From the NCBI GenBank assembly GCA_021770615.1, contig JAETQR010000015.1:21941-85940 (forward strand): DNA of 64,000 nt, read 5' to 3'. The notes beneath the pieces were generated by a model. It saw only the letters and a list, made by a program, of their open reading frames with translations. It did not search any database and had not been told where the DNA came from. The translations under genes and the position numbers were made by a program. The DNA comes from Lachnospiraceae bacterium (GTDB taxonomy: Bacteria; Bacillota_A; Clostridia; Lachnospirales; Lachnospiraceae). Below, piece after piece: positions 1-9,341 of the stretch (positions are counted from its first letter, which is position 1; every line of letters starts with the position of its first letter).

Positions 1-67
1 CAATAAACCATAGTGCAACTTGTACAAATAACAAATAAAATTTTTGTGCAACATTTTATTTACAATA

Positions 68-76
68 TGTTATAAT
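68..76 (+). promoter_or_regulatory. extended -10 promoter for the antisense RNA
   Basis: A perfect TATAAT at 71-76 is preceded by TG one base upstream (68-69), giving an extended -10 element. No good -35 lies at normal spacing; TTGTGC at 44-49 is too far upstream. It would start a short plus-strand transcript near 83 that runs into the terminator hairpin at 141-175. Confidence 0.55.
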
Positions 77-82
77 ACTTAT

Positions 83-175
83 TAGAAAAGGTGCACCTAT
101 AGCAACGGTTCGCCTCAGTTAATAGTTACTACATCAAATTAGCAACCTAACTTTGGTCGGAGCGGTTGCTTTTTT
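83..175 (+). ncRNA. candidate antisense RNA antitoxin (type I TA)
   Basis: This plus-strand transcript of roughly 93 nt is inferred from the extended -10 promoter just upstream and from an intrinsic terminator at its end (AGCAACC at 141-147 pairing with GGTTGCT at 164-170, then a T run). It is convergent with, and overlaps, the 3' end of the small peptide gene at 147-269, whose stop codon lies inside the terminator hairpin. Convergent overlapping RNAs that share a terminator are the layout of Fst/par-type type I toxin-antitoxin loci. The transcript itself is inferred; the hairpin, promoter and overlap are seen. Confidence 0.45.
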
Positions 176-269
176 GATGCTTATAGTTATGAATCATTTC
201 AATGGCCTTCACAATCGAATTAAACAAACCGACTGCTAAACCAATTACTTTGATTACGACATCTAACAT
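147..269 (-). CDS. small hydrophobic peptide, candidate type I toxin (40 aa)
   Basis: This 40-residue reading frame begins MLDVVIKVIGLAVGLFNSIV, a hydrophobic or amphipathic helix, and ends in a short polar, basic tail (HNYKHQKSNRSDQS). That fits a small membrane peptide of the type I toxin kind. A purine-rich site (AGGAGAGG) lies upstream and a near-consensus promoter lies at 389-416. An antisense RNA candidate overlaps its 3' end. I do not recognise a named family: it is not an obvious Fst, TxpA or BsrG homologue. A 12-codon TTG-started leader frame (263-301), with its own GGAGG at good spacing, ends overlapping this start codon and may couple translation. Toxin function is inference from architecture. 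Confidence 0.45.
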   Translation of the reverse strand: MLDVVIKVIGLAVGLFNSIVKAIEMIHNYKHQKSNRSDQS

Positions 270-388
270 CTCAAAGTTATTTCCTCTCCTGTATTTTCCA
301 ATAGGCAACACCTCCAAATTGCAGGAAGTTCCGTATGTAAATACGTGTGAGAGACGAAACCGCTACCGTTTAAGCGCGCCTTTACTAT

Positions 389-416
389 ATTATACTATAC
401 TTTTAATGAAAATCAA
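389..416 (-). promoter_or_regulatory. promoter of the small-peptide transcript
   Basis: On the minus strand, TTGATT (411-416) and TATAAT (389-394) are separated by 16 bp, a near-consensus sigma-A promoter. It would give a leader of about 110 nt before the peptide start at 269. Confidence 0.6.
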
Positions 417-464
417 CACTTTTCTCCACATATCACTTCACCCATAGAAAAGGGATCGCAAAAC

Positions 465-546
465 AGGAAGAGCAGCCAATTCCCCTTCAAAACTTTTCGC
501 AAGCTCCGCTTGTGTTTGTTTTGAAGGGGAATTGGCCGCTCTTCCT
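465..546. repeat. palindrome A1: conserved loop with locus-specific arms
   Basis: This is an inverted repeat with about 29-bp arms (one mismatch) around a 24-nt centre, TTTTCGCAAGC followed by TCCGCTTGTGTTT. The centre recurs almost unchanged at 26847-26937 (opposite orientation) and 26997-27084, while the arms are different in each copy. It lies just beyond the stop codon of the HD-GYP gene and so may also terminate that minus-strand transcript. Confidence 0.8.
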
Positions 547-574
547 GATTTCCCACCTTTTCTCTGCCTCCCTT

Positions 575-1270
575 TTACTCCGGCACCGTCCCATCCTCGA
601 TCATCTCGATCATATATGGCACGATGTTCGGATCAAAGTGCTTTCCACTGCACTCTTTCAGTTCTTTCAGAATATACTCCTTGTCATGATTATTTTTATA
701 AACTCTTTTACTTGACATCGTATCGTAGCAGTCAGCCACACAGATGATCCGCGCAGATAACGGAATCTCCTCACCTTTCAGCCCCTCATTGTAACCATTT
801 CCGTCATACCTCTCATGATGGTATCTGGCCCCGTCGCTGATCCCTTCGATCGCAGTAAAATCTTTTAAGATCTCACCGCCAATGGAGGGGTGGCTGCGGA
901 TGATCTGCATTTCCTCTTCTGTCAGTTTTCCGGGTTTCTTTAAAATACTGTCCGGTATCCCGATCTTCCCAATGTCATGAAGCATCGCCATATAATAAAT
1001 CTGTTCCTGTTCTTCTTCGGTAAATCCCATTCTTTTTGCAATTTCTCTCGAATACACCGCCACACGGATCGAATGGCCATTCGTATCCTCATCTTTTGCA
1101 TCGATCGCATGTGCAAATGTCTCAAGAGACTCATTCACGATGGACTTATAGACACGCTGTTTTCTCTGCAGCTCTTTTATTTTGGTACGTATGTACAAAA
1201 AACAAAATACCGTGCAGGACAATACAAATACACAAATCAAGGCAACCCATAAACTATCATTGTTTCCCAT
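575..1270 (-). CDS. membrane-anchored HD-GYP domain protein
   Basis: This 231-residue protein has one N-terminal membrane segment (about residues 7-27), a short linker and an HD-GYP domain. The HD motif is LHDIGKIG (about residue 98). The GYP region reads HHERYDGNGYNEG, so the canonical proline of GYP is asparagine. HD-GYP proteins are typically cyclic-di-GMP phosphodiesterases; the altered GYP may weaken that activity or change specificity. The start is supported by GAGAGGAAAT upstream. It follows the HAD gene by 13 bp, probably in one transcript, and palindrome A1 lies past the stop. The window also holds a GGDEF protein at 54064-55812. Confidence 0.85.
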   Translation of the reverse strand: MGNNDSLWVALICVFVLSCTVFCFLYIRTKIKELQRKQRVYKSIVNESLETFAHAIDAKDEDTNGHSIRVAVYSREIAKRMGFTEEEQEQIYYMAMLHDIGKIGIPDSILKKPGKLTEEEMQIIRSHPSIGGEILKDFTAIEGISDGARYHHERYDGNGYNEGLKGEEIPLSARIICVADCYDTMSSKRVYKNNHDKEYILKELKECSGKHFDPNIVPYMIEMIEDGTVPE

Positions 1271-1283
1271 ATTCCATTTCCTC

Positions 1284-2081
1284 TCAAATCAATTTGATCA
1301 ATTCCCTTAGTACTCCATCTTCCCTGTATGAACCGCATATCCCGCCGGCCACACATTTCAATTCCTCCCTGGCGTTTTCTACAGCAAAACTTTTCCCCGC
1401 CATTTTCAGCATATCAATATCATTCTGATTATCCCCAAACGCCATCGTCTCCTCTCTGGAAACCCCCAGCCTGTTCTGGATAAACTCCACTGCGCTCCCC
1501 TTTCCCGAAGACATCGGTACACAGTCAAGCCACTGTATCCCCGCCAGATTTAACCGGATACGCTTCTCCCACCTCGGACGAAACCATGGATCTGTCAGCT
1601 GTTCGACCATATTGTGATGATACAAAGAAATTTTTACGATATCATCCGAAATATTCGTTTGCAGATCCCCCACTGCTTCCATATCAAATCCATACGCATT
1701 CACCATCCAGCGGTACAATTCTGAATCTTCACTCGTAGCATAGTCACGTTTTACGCCACAGACCATAATATCACACTGCGGAATCTGTCTGGCATCCTCA
1801 ATAATCTCATGACAGATCTCCCACGGAATGATTTTTGAGTAAATGCATTCTCCCTGATAAAATACCAGGCTGCCGCCATCTACTGCAAAATAAATCATAT
1901 CCTTTACCGGTTCAAATAATTTTTCCACACTGACACGCTGTCTCCCGCTGCAGACAACAAACTTTATCCCCTTTTCACCCAGTCGTTTTATTACATCGTA
2001 ATATTTCGGATTAAAAGACTGAACCGATCCCCCATCCTCTACAAGCGTTCCATCCACGTCTGTGACCACAAGTCGGATCAT
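1284..2081 (-). CDS. Cof-type HAD-IIB family hydrolase
   Basis: This 265-residue HAD-superfamily phosphatase has motif I DVDGTL near residue 9, motif II around VVCSGR, and motif IV FGDNQNDIDML near the C-terminus. These features are typical of the Cof/YbiV group acting on sugar phosphates or other small phosphomonoesters, and the substrate cannot be told. I chose the ATG that begins MIRLVVTDVDG because the family starts just before motif I and a purine-rich GAGGGGGA lies upstream, though with a long spacer. It sits between the ilvC terminator and the HD-GYP gene, which it probably shares a transcript with. Confidence 0.85.
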   Translation of the reverse strand: MIRLVVTDVDGTLVEDGGSVQSFNPKYYDVIKRLGEKGIKFVVCSGRQRVSVEKLFEPVKDMIYFAVDGGSLVFYQGECIYSKIIPWEICHEIIEDARQIPQCDIMVCGVKRDYATSEDSELYRWMVNAYGFDMEAVGDLQTNISDDIVKISLYHHNMVEQLTDPWFRPRWEKRIRLNLAGIQWLDCVPMSSGKGSAVEFIQNRLGVSREETMAFGDNQNDIDMLKMAGKSFAVENAREELKCVAGGICGSYREDGVLRELIKLI

Positions 2082-2184
2082 ATTCTTAAAAAATCCCCCT
2101 CTTTCAATAATTTTCCTGCCAAAGCAGCTCGACACCGCCAGTTTAACCCCTGTTTCATCCCACACCATCAAGCAAATACAACGG

Positions 2185-2221
2185 AAAAAGAAAGCCCGGT
2201 CAGCACTCCTCCAACCGGGCC
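2185..2221 (-). terminator. ilvC intrinsic terminator
   Basis: On the minus strand GCCCGGT and ACCGGGC (2194-2200 and 2214-2220) form a GC-rich stem followed by a T-rich run. It lies directly after the ilvC stop codon and separates ilvNC from the HAD gene. Confidence 0.75.
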
Positions 2222-2236
2222 ATATATTACAACATT

Positions 2237-3283
<1,047 letters not shown>

Positions 3284-3299
3284 TTATAAAATATAAAGC

Positions 3300-3360
3300 C
3301 CCTCCGGTTAGAACCGGCGGATGGTTTTCAATATGTAAGGCGGATAACCCGCCATGAACC
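3300..3360 (-). other. small hairpins in the ilvN–ilvC spacer
   Basis: On the minus strand the spacer holds GGCGGGTTATCCGCC and CCGGTTCTAACCGG, the second followed by a pyrimidine-rich stretch. They could be a weak attenuator or an RNA processing site between ilvN and ilvC. I saw no T-box or leader peptide. Confidence 0.35.
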
Positions 3361-3390
3361 CGCGATCCCGGTTTCATCAGTTTGCTCTGG

Positions 3391-3879
3391 TTACTCGTCT
3401 AAAAATCCCCTCGCAAGCCCGGTGATCCCCGTGCGGACAAGTTCTTTTATCTCATAACCGTCCAGCAATTTTGTGAAAGCATTCAATTTCGCCTGATTTC
3501 CGGTCAGCTCGATCATCATGGAATCCGAAGCCACATCGACGATCTTGGCACGGAAGATCTCTACGATCGCATTGATCGCAGGCCTCGCCTCTTTTGCCGC
3601 CGAAACTTTTACTAAAATGAGTTCCCTGCACACCGAAGCCTCTCCCGTCAGTTCTTTCACTGCGATCACATTCTCAAGTTTACAGATCTGCTTCTCGATC
3701 TGGTCCAGTATGATCTTATCCCCGGTTACAGCGACCGTCATCCTGGAAACTGCTGCATTCTCTGTCTCGCCTACTGTGAGACTGTCTATATTATAACCGC
3801 GTCTGCTGAACAGACCTACGACACGGGACAAGGCTCCCGGCGTATTATCGATCAAAATAGATAGCACCATATTCTGCAT
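3391..3879 (-). CDS. ilvN: acetolactate synthase small (regulatory) subunit
   Basis: This 162-residue regulatory subunit of acetohydroxyacid synthase binds branched-chain amino acids for feedback inhibition. It has an N-terminal ACT domain with the typical LSILIDNTPGALSRVVGLFS stretch and RGYNIDSLTVG, then a second ACT-like domain that starts about residue 80. The length fits IlvH/IlvN. I chose the ATG eight bases after AAGGAG. A near-perfect promoter lies directly upstream. The catalytic subunit gene is not in the window, so the small subunit is separated from it or ilvB lies elsewhere. Confidence 0.95.
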   Translation of the reverse strand: MQNMVLSILIDNTPGALSRVVGLFSRRGYNIDSLTVGETENAAVSRMTVAVTGDKIILDQIEKQICKLENVIAVKELTGEASVCRELILVKVSAAKEARPAINAIVEIFRAKIVDVASDSMMIELTGNQAKLNAFTKLLDGYEIKELVRTGITGLARGFLDE

Positions 3880-3908
3880 ATCGATCACTCCTTACTGTTC
3901 AAAAACTA

Positions 3909-3937
3909 ATTGTACCAATTTCATCCATTCTTGTCAA
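3909..3937 (-). promoter_or_regulatory. promoter of ilvN–ilvC
   Basis: On the minus strand TTGACA (3932-3937) and TACAAT (3909-3914) are separated by 17 bp. It lies between the LCP stop and the ilvN start, so ilvNC has its own promoter within the larger minus-strand block. Confidence 0.8.
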
Positions 3938-3942
3938 CAAAA

Positions 3943-4980
3943 CTATTTCTTATAGATAAAGTCATACAGAGAGGACTTATTCTTAGGGATATCCGGTACA
4001 AGACACTGCTGGCCGCCGATCGACTGGCTTGTATACCCACCCTCTACCGGAAGACTGTGCTGGTTCATCTCTGTTGTTCCCATCTGAATGATCGCCAGCA
4101 TATAAGAATAAATATCATCTTTCGTGAGGTCGGTCTTGATATTCGGCATTATGATGTCGACAAGTTCCATCCACTTATTGAGTGACATTGATTTTACCTT
4201 TTTCAAAAGCGCCTGCATCACGAGCCGCTGCCGCTCTGCACGCCCATAGTCATCTCCCTTTCCGGAGGCCGTCAAAACGGCCGGGTAATGGCCATTCTTC
4301 CATTTCCCATGACGGATCCGGCAGTATCCAAGCGCCTGATATCCGTTCAGCATCTGTTTTCCCTCTTTTACATTTCTGAATTTTTTGCGTTTGATATAAT
4401 TTGTATCATTCAGGTTCACTGCCTCGGATTCCGTAAGCGTAGCTTCCACTCCACCCACGGCATTGATCACATCCACGAATGCGTCAAAATTCACTTCCGC
4501 ATATCCATTCATCTTAACCCCAAAGTTCGATACGATCGTCTCATAGAGGAGTTTGATCCCTCCCAGTGAATAAGCAGCATTCAGTTTCTGTTTACCATGC
4601 CCCGGGATCTCCACATACATATCTCTCATCAAAGAAGTGATCTTTAGTTTTTGATGTTTCATATCAAGCGTAGCGATCATCATCGAATCCGAACGTCTTG
4701 CCACCCCATTTGAGTCCTGCTCATCCGGATTTTTATCCGCCCCCACAAGAAGAATATTAATGATCGCAGAATCACTCACGGTATCGTACTTGGAGATATC
4801 CACTTTATCCAGTGAATCCTTTTTATCAAAATTGATGAGGCTCAGTGAACCATTGAGTCTGTATTGTGCTGTAGCGGCAATACTTCCTAACGCCATGCTG
4901 AACAGAATCCCGATCACAAGGAAAATCCTGCCAACGATCTTTTTCTTTCCCTTTTTTTCTTTTTTATTTTTTTTTGCCAT
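3943..4980 (-). CDS. LytR-CpsA-Psr (LCP) family protein
   Basis: LCP enzymes transfer lipid-linked wall polymers such as teichoic acids or capsule onto peptidoglycan at the outer membrane face. The 345-residue protein has a lysine-rich cytoplasmic start, one membrane segment (about residues 17-38) and an extracellular LCP domain. The domain motifs are ARRSDSMMIATLD, MRDMYVEIPG, KLNAAYSLGG and DYGRAERQR, which hold the phosphate-binding arginines. It directly follows two glycosyltransferase genes, which suggests a shared role in making and attaching a wall glycopolymer. Confidence 0.93.
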   Translation of the reverse strand: MAKKNKKEKKGKKKIVGRIFLVIGILFSMALGSIAATAQYRLNGSLSLINFDKKDSLDKVDISKYDTVSDSAIINILLVGADKNPDEQDSNGVARRSDSMMIATLDMKHQKLKITSLMRDMYVEIPGHGKQKLNAAYSLGGIKLLYETIVSNFGVKMNGYAEVNFDAFVDVINAVGGVEATLTESEAVNLNDTNYIKRKKFRNVKEGKQMLNGYQALGYCRIRHGKWKNGHYPAVLTASGKGDDYGRAERQRLVMQALLKKVKSMSLNKWMELVDIIMPNIKTDLTKDDIYSYMLAIIQMGTTEMNQHSLPVEGGYTSQSIGGQQCLVPDIPKNKSSLYDFIYKK

Positions 4981-5010
4981 CTTATCCTCCGTTCCTTATG
5001 CGCACCTTCG

Positions 5011-5931
5011 CTATATGAGCAGGAATAAGGCCACATTTCTGATAAAGCCACTTTTACAAAATCCATACCGGAGCATCGCTTTTTTACGCCTCCATATTCC
5101 CATCCGGGACATTTGGGCAAACTGAAGCGCGATCTCCCGCTTTTCCTCTGCCAGCTCTGTGCCAAAGATATCATAAAAAGCACGTCCCTGCGCAAAGGCA
5201 GCGCGGATCGCTTCCCTCTGTCTGTGCAGATTCGATATCCTGTTTTTTGCATAATCAAAAAAGCTGCTTCCGCCAATCATATTACCACTATGCTGCCGAT
5301 ATTGCAAGGTGGTTTCTTGGATATAGGAAATTTTTCCAAAATGACTGCAGATCAGAGCAAGCCACCAGTCGTGCACCCGGATCTCTTCCGGCAGCACCTT
5401 GAGATACTCCCTGACGATCCCATTGATCATGATCGTACAGCCGATGCACTTATTTTCCATAAAAAGATGCGCCGTGTCAAGTTTTTTCACATCCAGATGG
5501 CTGCTTTTATGAAAAGAACCGAGCTCCTGTCCGTTCCCACTGTCAAAATTCATGGCATCCGTAAACACCATAAGAGGGAATTCATCCTTATTTTCTTTTT
5601 CCAGTTGTTTCATCCTCTCATATGTTTTTCGTATTTTATCTCTGTGCCAGATATCATCCTGATCGCAGAGCATGATATACGGACTCTGGCTCCTGCGTAT
5701 GCCCTCCAGAAAATTCATCGTGTATCCAAGGTTTTTCTCATTTTGATGAAACGTGATACAATTATAACGTTCCACGTACTCTTTCACGATCTGCACCGTG
5801 CCATCGGAAGAACCGTCATCGCACACCTCGATACAAATATCTTTAAAATCATTATCGAGCAGCGAATCTAACTGCTCCCTAATATATTTCTCTCCATTAT
5901 ATGTCGCCAGCACAATATGGATCTGAGCCAC
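5011..5931 (-). CDS. glycosyltransferase family 2
   Basis: This 306-residue GT-A fold transferase begins with IHIVLATYNGEKYIREQLDS. The nucleotide-sugar site is DDGSSDGT (about residue 39) and the metal-binding motif is CDQDD (about residue 90). The overall pattern resembles rhamnosyltransferase-like enzymes that work on surface polysaccharides, but donor and acceptor cannot be told. No transmembrane segment is clear apart from a hydrophobic C-terminal end (NVALFLLI). It sits one base after the neighbouring GT2 gene and upstream of the LCP ligase. Confidence 0.9.
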   Translation of the reverse strand: MAQIHIVLATYNGEKYIREQLDSLLDNDFKDICIEVCDDGSSDGTVQIVKEYVERYNCITFHQNEKNLGYTMNFLEGIRRSQSPYIMLCDQDDIWHRDKIRKTYERMKQLEKENKDEFPLMVFTDAMNFDSGNGQELGSFHKSSHLDVKKLDTAHLFMENKCIGCTIMINGIVREYLKVLPEEIRVHDWWLALICSHFGKISYIQETTLQYRQHSGNMIGGSSFFDYAKNRISNLHRQREAIRAAFAQGRAFYDIFGTELAEEKREIALQFAQMSRMGIWRRKKAMLRYGFCKSGFIRNVALFLLI

Positions 5932-5932
5932 A

Positions 5933-6874
5933 CTAACACCTCCCGCTCCAGTACCTCTTATTCATACTGAGCTTCTTTACCAGCCATCCCGGCAGCTTTT
6001 CATACCGGAGTCCAAGCCGGTATCCGATAAACTTAAAACCGCTCTGAAAGATCAGATCAGGGATCAAATACCATTTCCCGCATCGTACCAGATGCCTTAT
6101 CGTGTCCTTGATAAGCCGTATCCCCTCCGACTCCGACTTGATGCTTTCAAAGATTTCCCGGTACTGCCTCTGTGATACCCCCAGGTCAAAATTTCTTGTC
6201 AGTTGCTCTCTGTACGTGTATTTATGGGAATGAACCACCCTGGCATCCGCCGCATAGGCAATTTTATACCCCGCACCGATCACGCGTGAAGCAAAGATCA
6301 TATCTTCATTAAAAATGGTCTCCGTAACAAAACCTCCCAGTTCTTCATACACGCTCTTTTTATACATCGCACAGGCATTGGAACAAAAATAAGTCTTGAT
6401 CCCAAGCCGCTTAAGATCGTCTGAACTTTTGACAGAAGATTCTTCCGGATAATTAAACATTCTCGTATAACTTTCGATCACCCCTGCCGCTTCTCCCGGT
6501 GTCTGTCTGGCGTAAGCTGTGGCAATCTTTTCTTCCGACGTAATATGCCGGTACATATTTTCGATCAGATACTCATCCTCCGGTACTGCATCCTGTGTCA
6601 TAAAGAGCATATACTCTGCCTCCGAAAGAGATGCGCCCTGATTTCTCGTCCCCCCGTGATCAAACTCATCTTTATCGACCGGGATGATCTTCATATTTTC
6701 TGCCCGCTTAAGGATTTCTTCTACTCTCTCGTCCTCACTGTCTCCGACCATCGTCTGCAAAAAAAGAATATGCGCCGGCTTCATCGTCTGAATTTTTAAT
6801 TTTTCAATCAGCCGTTCCAGTTTTTCATCCGGCCGGTACACCGGTATGATCACATCTACTTTACCTGTGTCCAT
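5933..6874 (-). CDS. glycosyltransferase family 2 (rhamnosyltransferase-like)
   Basis: This 313-residue GT2 protein starts VDVIIPVYRPDEKLERLIEK. It has FDHGGTRNQGA around residue 71, a segment common in rhamnosyltransferase-like enzymes, then MTQDAVPEDEY as the probable metal-site region, and FNEDMIFASRVIGAG (about residue 187) in the acceptor region. It lies between metH (stop one base upstream of its ATG) and the second GT2 gene, in the tightly packed operon that ends with the LCP protein. Confidence 0.88.
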   Translation of the reverse strand: MDTGKVDVIIPVYRPDEKLERLIEKLKIQTMKPAHILFLQTMVGDSEDERVEEILKRAENMKIIPVDKDEFDHGGTRNQGASLSEAEYMLFMTQDAVPEDEYLIENMYRHITSEEKIATAYARQTPGEAAGVIESYTRMFNYPEESSVKSSDDLKRLGIKTYFCSNACAMYKKSVYEELGGFVTETIFNEDMIFASRVIGAGYKIAYAADARVVHSHKYTYREQLTRNFDLGVSQRQYREIFESIKSESEGIRLIKDTIRHLVRCGKWYLIPDLIFQSGFKFIGYRLGLRYEKLPGWLVKKLSMNKRYWSGRC

Positions 6875-6875
6875 A

Positions 6876-9341
6876 TCACGAGCCTCCGTTTCCGAGTAGC
6901 CGGTTTACAAGTTTAACAGCTTCCCTGGCATCCTTTGAATATCCGTCTGCACCGATCTCTTTTGCATAGCTTTCTGTGACCACTGCGCCTCCGATCACGA
7001 TCTTTGCCCGGATGTTCTGTTCTTTCGCCATCTCCACCAGATTTTTCATCTCTGTCATCGTGGTCGTCATAAGAGCGGACAGGCCGATCACTGCCGCATC
7101 CCTCTCCCTCGCTGTATCTAAGATCAACTGACTCTCCACATCTTTCCCAAGATCAATAACATCATACCCGTAATTTTTCAGCATAAGAACGACAAGATTT
7201 TTCCCAATATCGTGAATATCACCTTTTACGGTAGCCATAACGATCGTATCAAGTTTTTTGTCCCTGCGCTCTTTCGCAAGGAGAGGTTCCAGATAGTCAA
7301 TGGCTTTTTCCATCGTCTCCGCACTCGAAATGAGCTGCGGAAGAAAATAAGTCCCTTTCTCAAACAGCTCCCCCACATGGTTGATCGCCGGGATCAGATA
7401 TGCATCGATCATAGCTGCCGGCGCTGTCCCCTGTTCCAGTTCCTTCTTCACAAGCTCTACGACCTGGGAATCTTTTCCTTTTACAACAGACAGAAAGAGC
7501 GGATGAGCATTTTCTCCTGCGGCACCATCGTCCTTCTTTCCTATCGCGCCCTTTTCAGACACTTTATTTTTCACAGTGTCTGACGAAATCTCTGCCGGAC
7601 ATACGCCGTTGATATAATTTAAATCTGCTCCGGATTTATTCAGAAGCAGATCCGATGCCAGCGCCGCATTGGTAAGCAATGTCTGTCCGGGATTGGCGAT
7701 CGCCATCGTGAGGCCTTCCCCGATCGCCATCGTAAGGAACGCACTGTTTACAAACTGCCGCTCCGGAAGCCCGAATGAAATATTGGAGAGACCGCATATC
7801 GTCGCCACTCCCAGCTCATTTTTACAATATCGTATCGTCTCAAGCACTTCCAACGCCGCCCTTTTATTGGCACCGATCGTTGCCACCAGACCATCCACCA
7901 CAATGTCCTTTTCCGACATTCCCTGGCGTTTGGCCTCTGTCATTATTGTGTTTATGATCTGTTTTTTCTCTTCAAGATCCTTTGGAAGCCCTTTTTCAGA
8001 AAGCGGCAGAAGGATAAACATCGCCCCGTATTTTTTTGCTGCCGGAATCAGCTTCTCAAACTTTTCCGGCTCCAGTGAGATGGAATTGATCAAAGCTCTT
8101 CCCGGATAGATCCGAAGCGCTTCCTCCACCACATCCACATAACTGGAATCAATACTGAGCGGTACATCAACCGTTAATGTCAGCTCATGGATGACACGGA
8201 GCATCATCTCCTTTTCATCAATGCCATTCATCCCCATATTCACATCAAGGACTTTCGCTCCCTTTTCCACCTGTTCTTCTGCCATTGAGACAACGAGGTC
8301 TAACTTCCCTTCTTTTAACTCTGCCTGCAACGCCTTTTTTCCTGTCGGATTGATCCTTTCACCCACAATGGAAAAAGTACCGCCCAGATCGATTTCCACA
8401 AAATTTCTTTCATTTGTCAGCGCCCGGATCTTTTTATCCTCCGGCATAGCAGCTTTTTTCGAAGAAAGACTCTCTTTCAGACACCGGATGTGTTCCGGCG
8501 TCGTCCCACAGCAGCCGCCTAAAACCGTAGCCCCAAGATCCACAAGCGGCATCATCGCCTCTGCAAATTCACCGGGTCCCATCCCGTATACGGTCTTTCC
8601 ATCGACTAACTGCGGCAGTCCGGCATTTGGTTTTACGACCAAAGGAATGCCGGAAACCTTACTCATCCGCTCCACGATCTCTGTCATCTTATCGGGTCCT
8701 GTGGAGCAATTCAGCCCTACAGCATCCGCCCCCATCGCCTCTAATACGATCACGGCTGTCTCCGGGCCCGTCCCATACAGTGTCCGCATATCCTCCTGAA
8801 ACGTAAGCGTCACAAGAACGGGCATCCCCTCCCCACACGTTTCGCGGATCGCAAGAAGCGCCCCCCGGCACTCCTGAAGACTCATCATCGTCTCCACAGC
8901 AAACAGATCCACACCAGCTTCCTGTAAAAACAGTGCCTGTTCTTTATATACATCGATCAACTCCTCAAACGGGAGTGTCCCGATCGGATACAGCTGCTCT
9001 CCTGTCATAGTCATATCGCCGGCGATATAGATCTTCCGCTCCGTACCGCTTTCGGCCACAGCCCGCCTCGACAGCCCGACAAGACGCCCGGTCAGTTCCT
9101 TCTGACGGGATTCCAGCCCGTACTCTGCCAGTTTGATCCGGTTACAGGTAAATGTAGGTGCATAGAGTACATCACTCCCTGCTTCGATATACCCCTTCTG
9201 CAGTTCCACAAACACATCCGGGTGTTCTAAGATCCATGTCTCCGGACAATCACCCGCCTGCATCCCATGCTCCTGAAGATTGGAACCGGTCGCACCGTCC
9301 AGGATGACAAATCCTTGTTTCAAATATTCTCTAAAATTCAT
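6876..9341 (-). CDS. metH: cobalamin-dependent methionine synthase, without reactivation domain
   Basis: This enzyme methylates homocysteine to methionine using methyl-tetrahydrofolate and B12. The 821 residues comprise a homocysteine-binding zinc barrel (GLNCSTGP and GGCCGTTPEH supply the zinc cysteines), a pterin-binding barrel (from about FSIVGERINPTGKKAL), a helical B12 cap, and a B12 domain with DIHDIGKN, whose histidine is the lower cobalt ligand. E. coli MetH is about 1,230 residues. The C-terminal AdoMet-binding reactivation domain is absent, a known feature of many Clostridia, so reactivation must use another protein. The start overlaps the proS stop by 11 bases, which implies coupling. 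Confidence 0.95.
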   Translation of the reverse strand: MNFREYLKQGFVILDGATGSNLQEHGMQAGDCPETWILEHPDVFVELQKGYIEAGSDVLYAPTFTCNRIKLAEYGLESRQKELTGRLVGLSRRAVAESGTERKIYIAGDMTMTGEQLYPIGTLPFEELIDVYKEQALFLQEAGVDLFAVETMMSLQECRGALLAIRETCGEGMPVLVTLTFQEDMRTLYGTGPETAVIVLEAMGADAVGLNCSTGPDKMTEIVERMSKVSGIPLVVKPNAGLPQLVDGKTVYGMGPGEFAEAMMPLVDLGATVLGGCCGTTPEHIRCLKESLSSKKAAMPEDKKIRALTNERNFVEIDLGGTFSIVGERINPTGKKALQAELKEGKLDLVVSMAEEQVEKGAKVLDVNMGMNGIDEKEMMLRVIHELTLTVDVPLSIDSSYVDVVEEALRIYPGRALINSISLEPEKFEKLIPAAKKYGAMFILLPLSEKGLPKDLEEKKQIINTIMTEAKRQGMSEKDIVVDGLVATIGANKRAALEVLETIRYCKNELGVATICGLSNISFGLPERQFVNSAFLTMAIGEGLTMAIANPGQTLLTNAALASDLLLNKSGADLNYINGVCPAEISSDTVKNKVSEKGAIGKKDDGAAGENAHPLFLSVVKGKDSQVVELVKKELEQGTAPAAMIDAYLIPAINHVGELFEKGTYFLPQLISSAETMEKAIDYLEPLLAKERRDKKLDTIVMATVKGDIHDIGKNLVVLMLKNYGYDVIDLGKDVESQLILDTARERDAAVIGLSALMTTTMTEMKNLVEMAKEQNIRAKIVIGGAVVTESYAKEIGADGYSKDAREAVKLVNRLLGNGGS

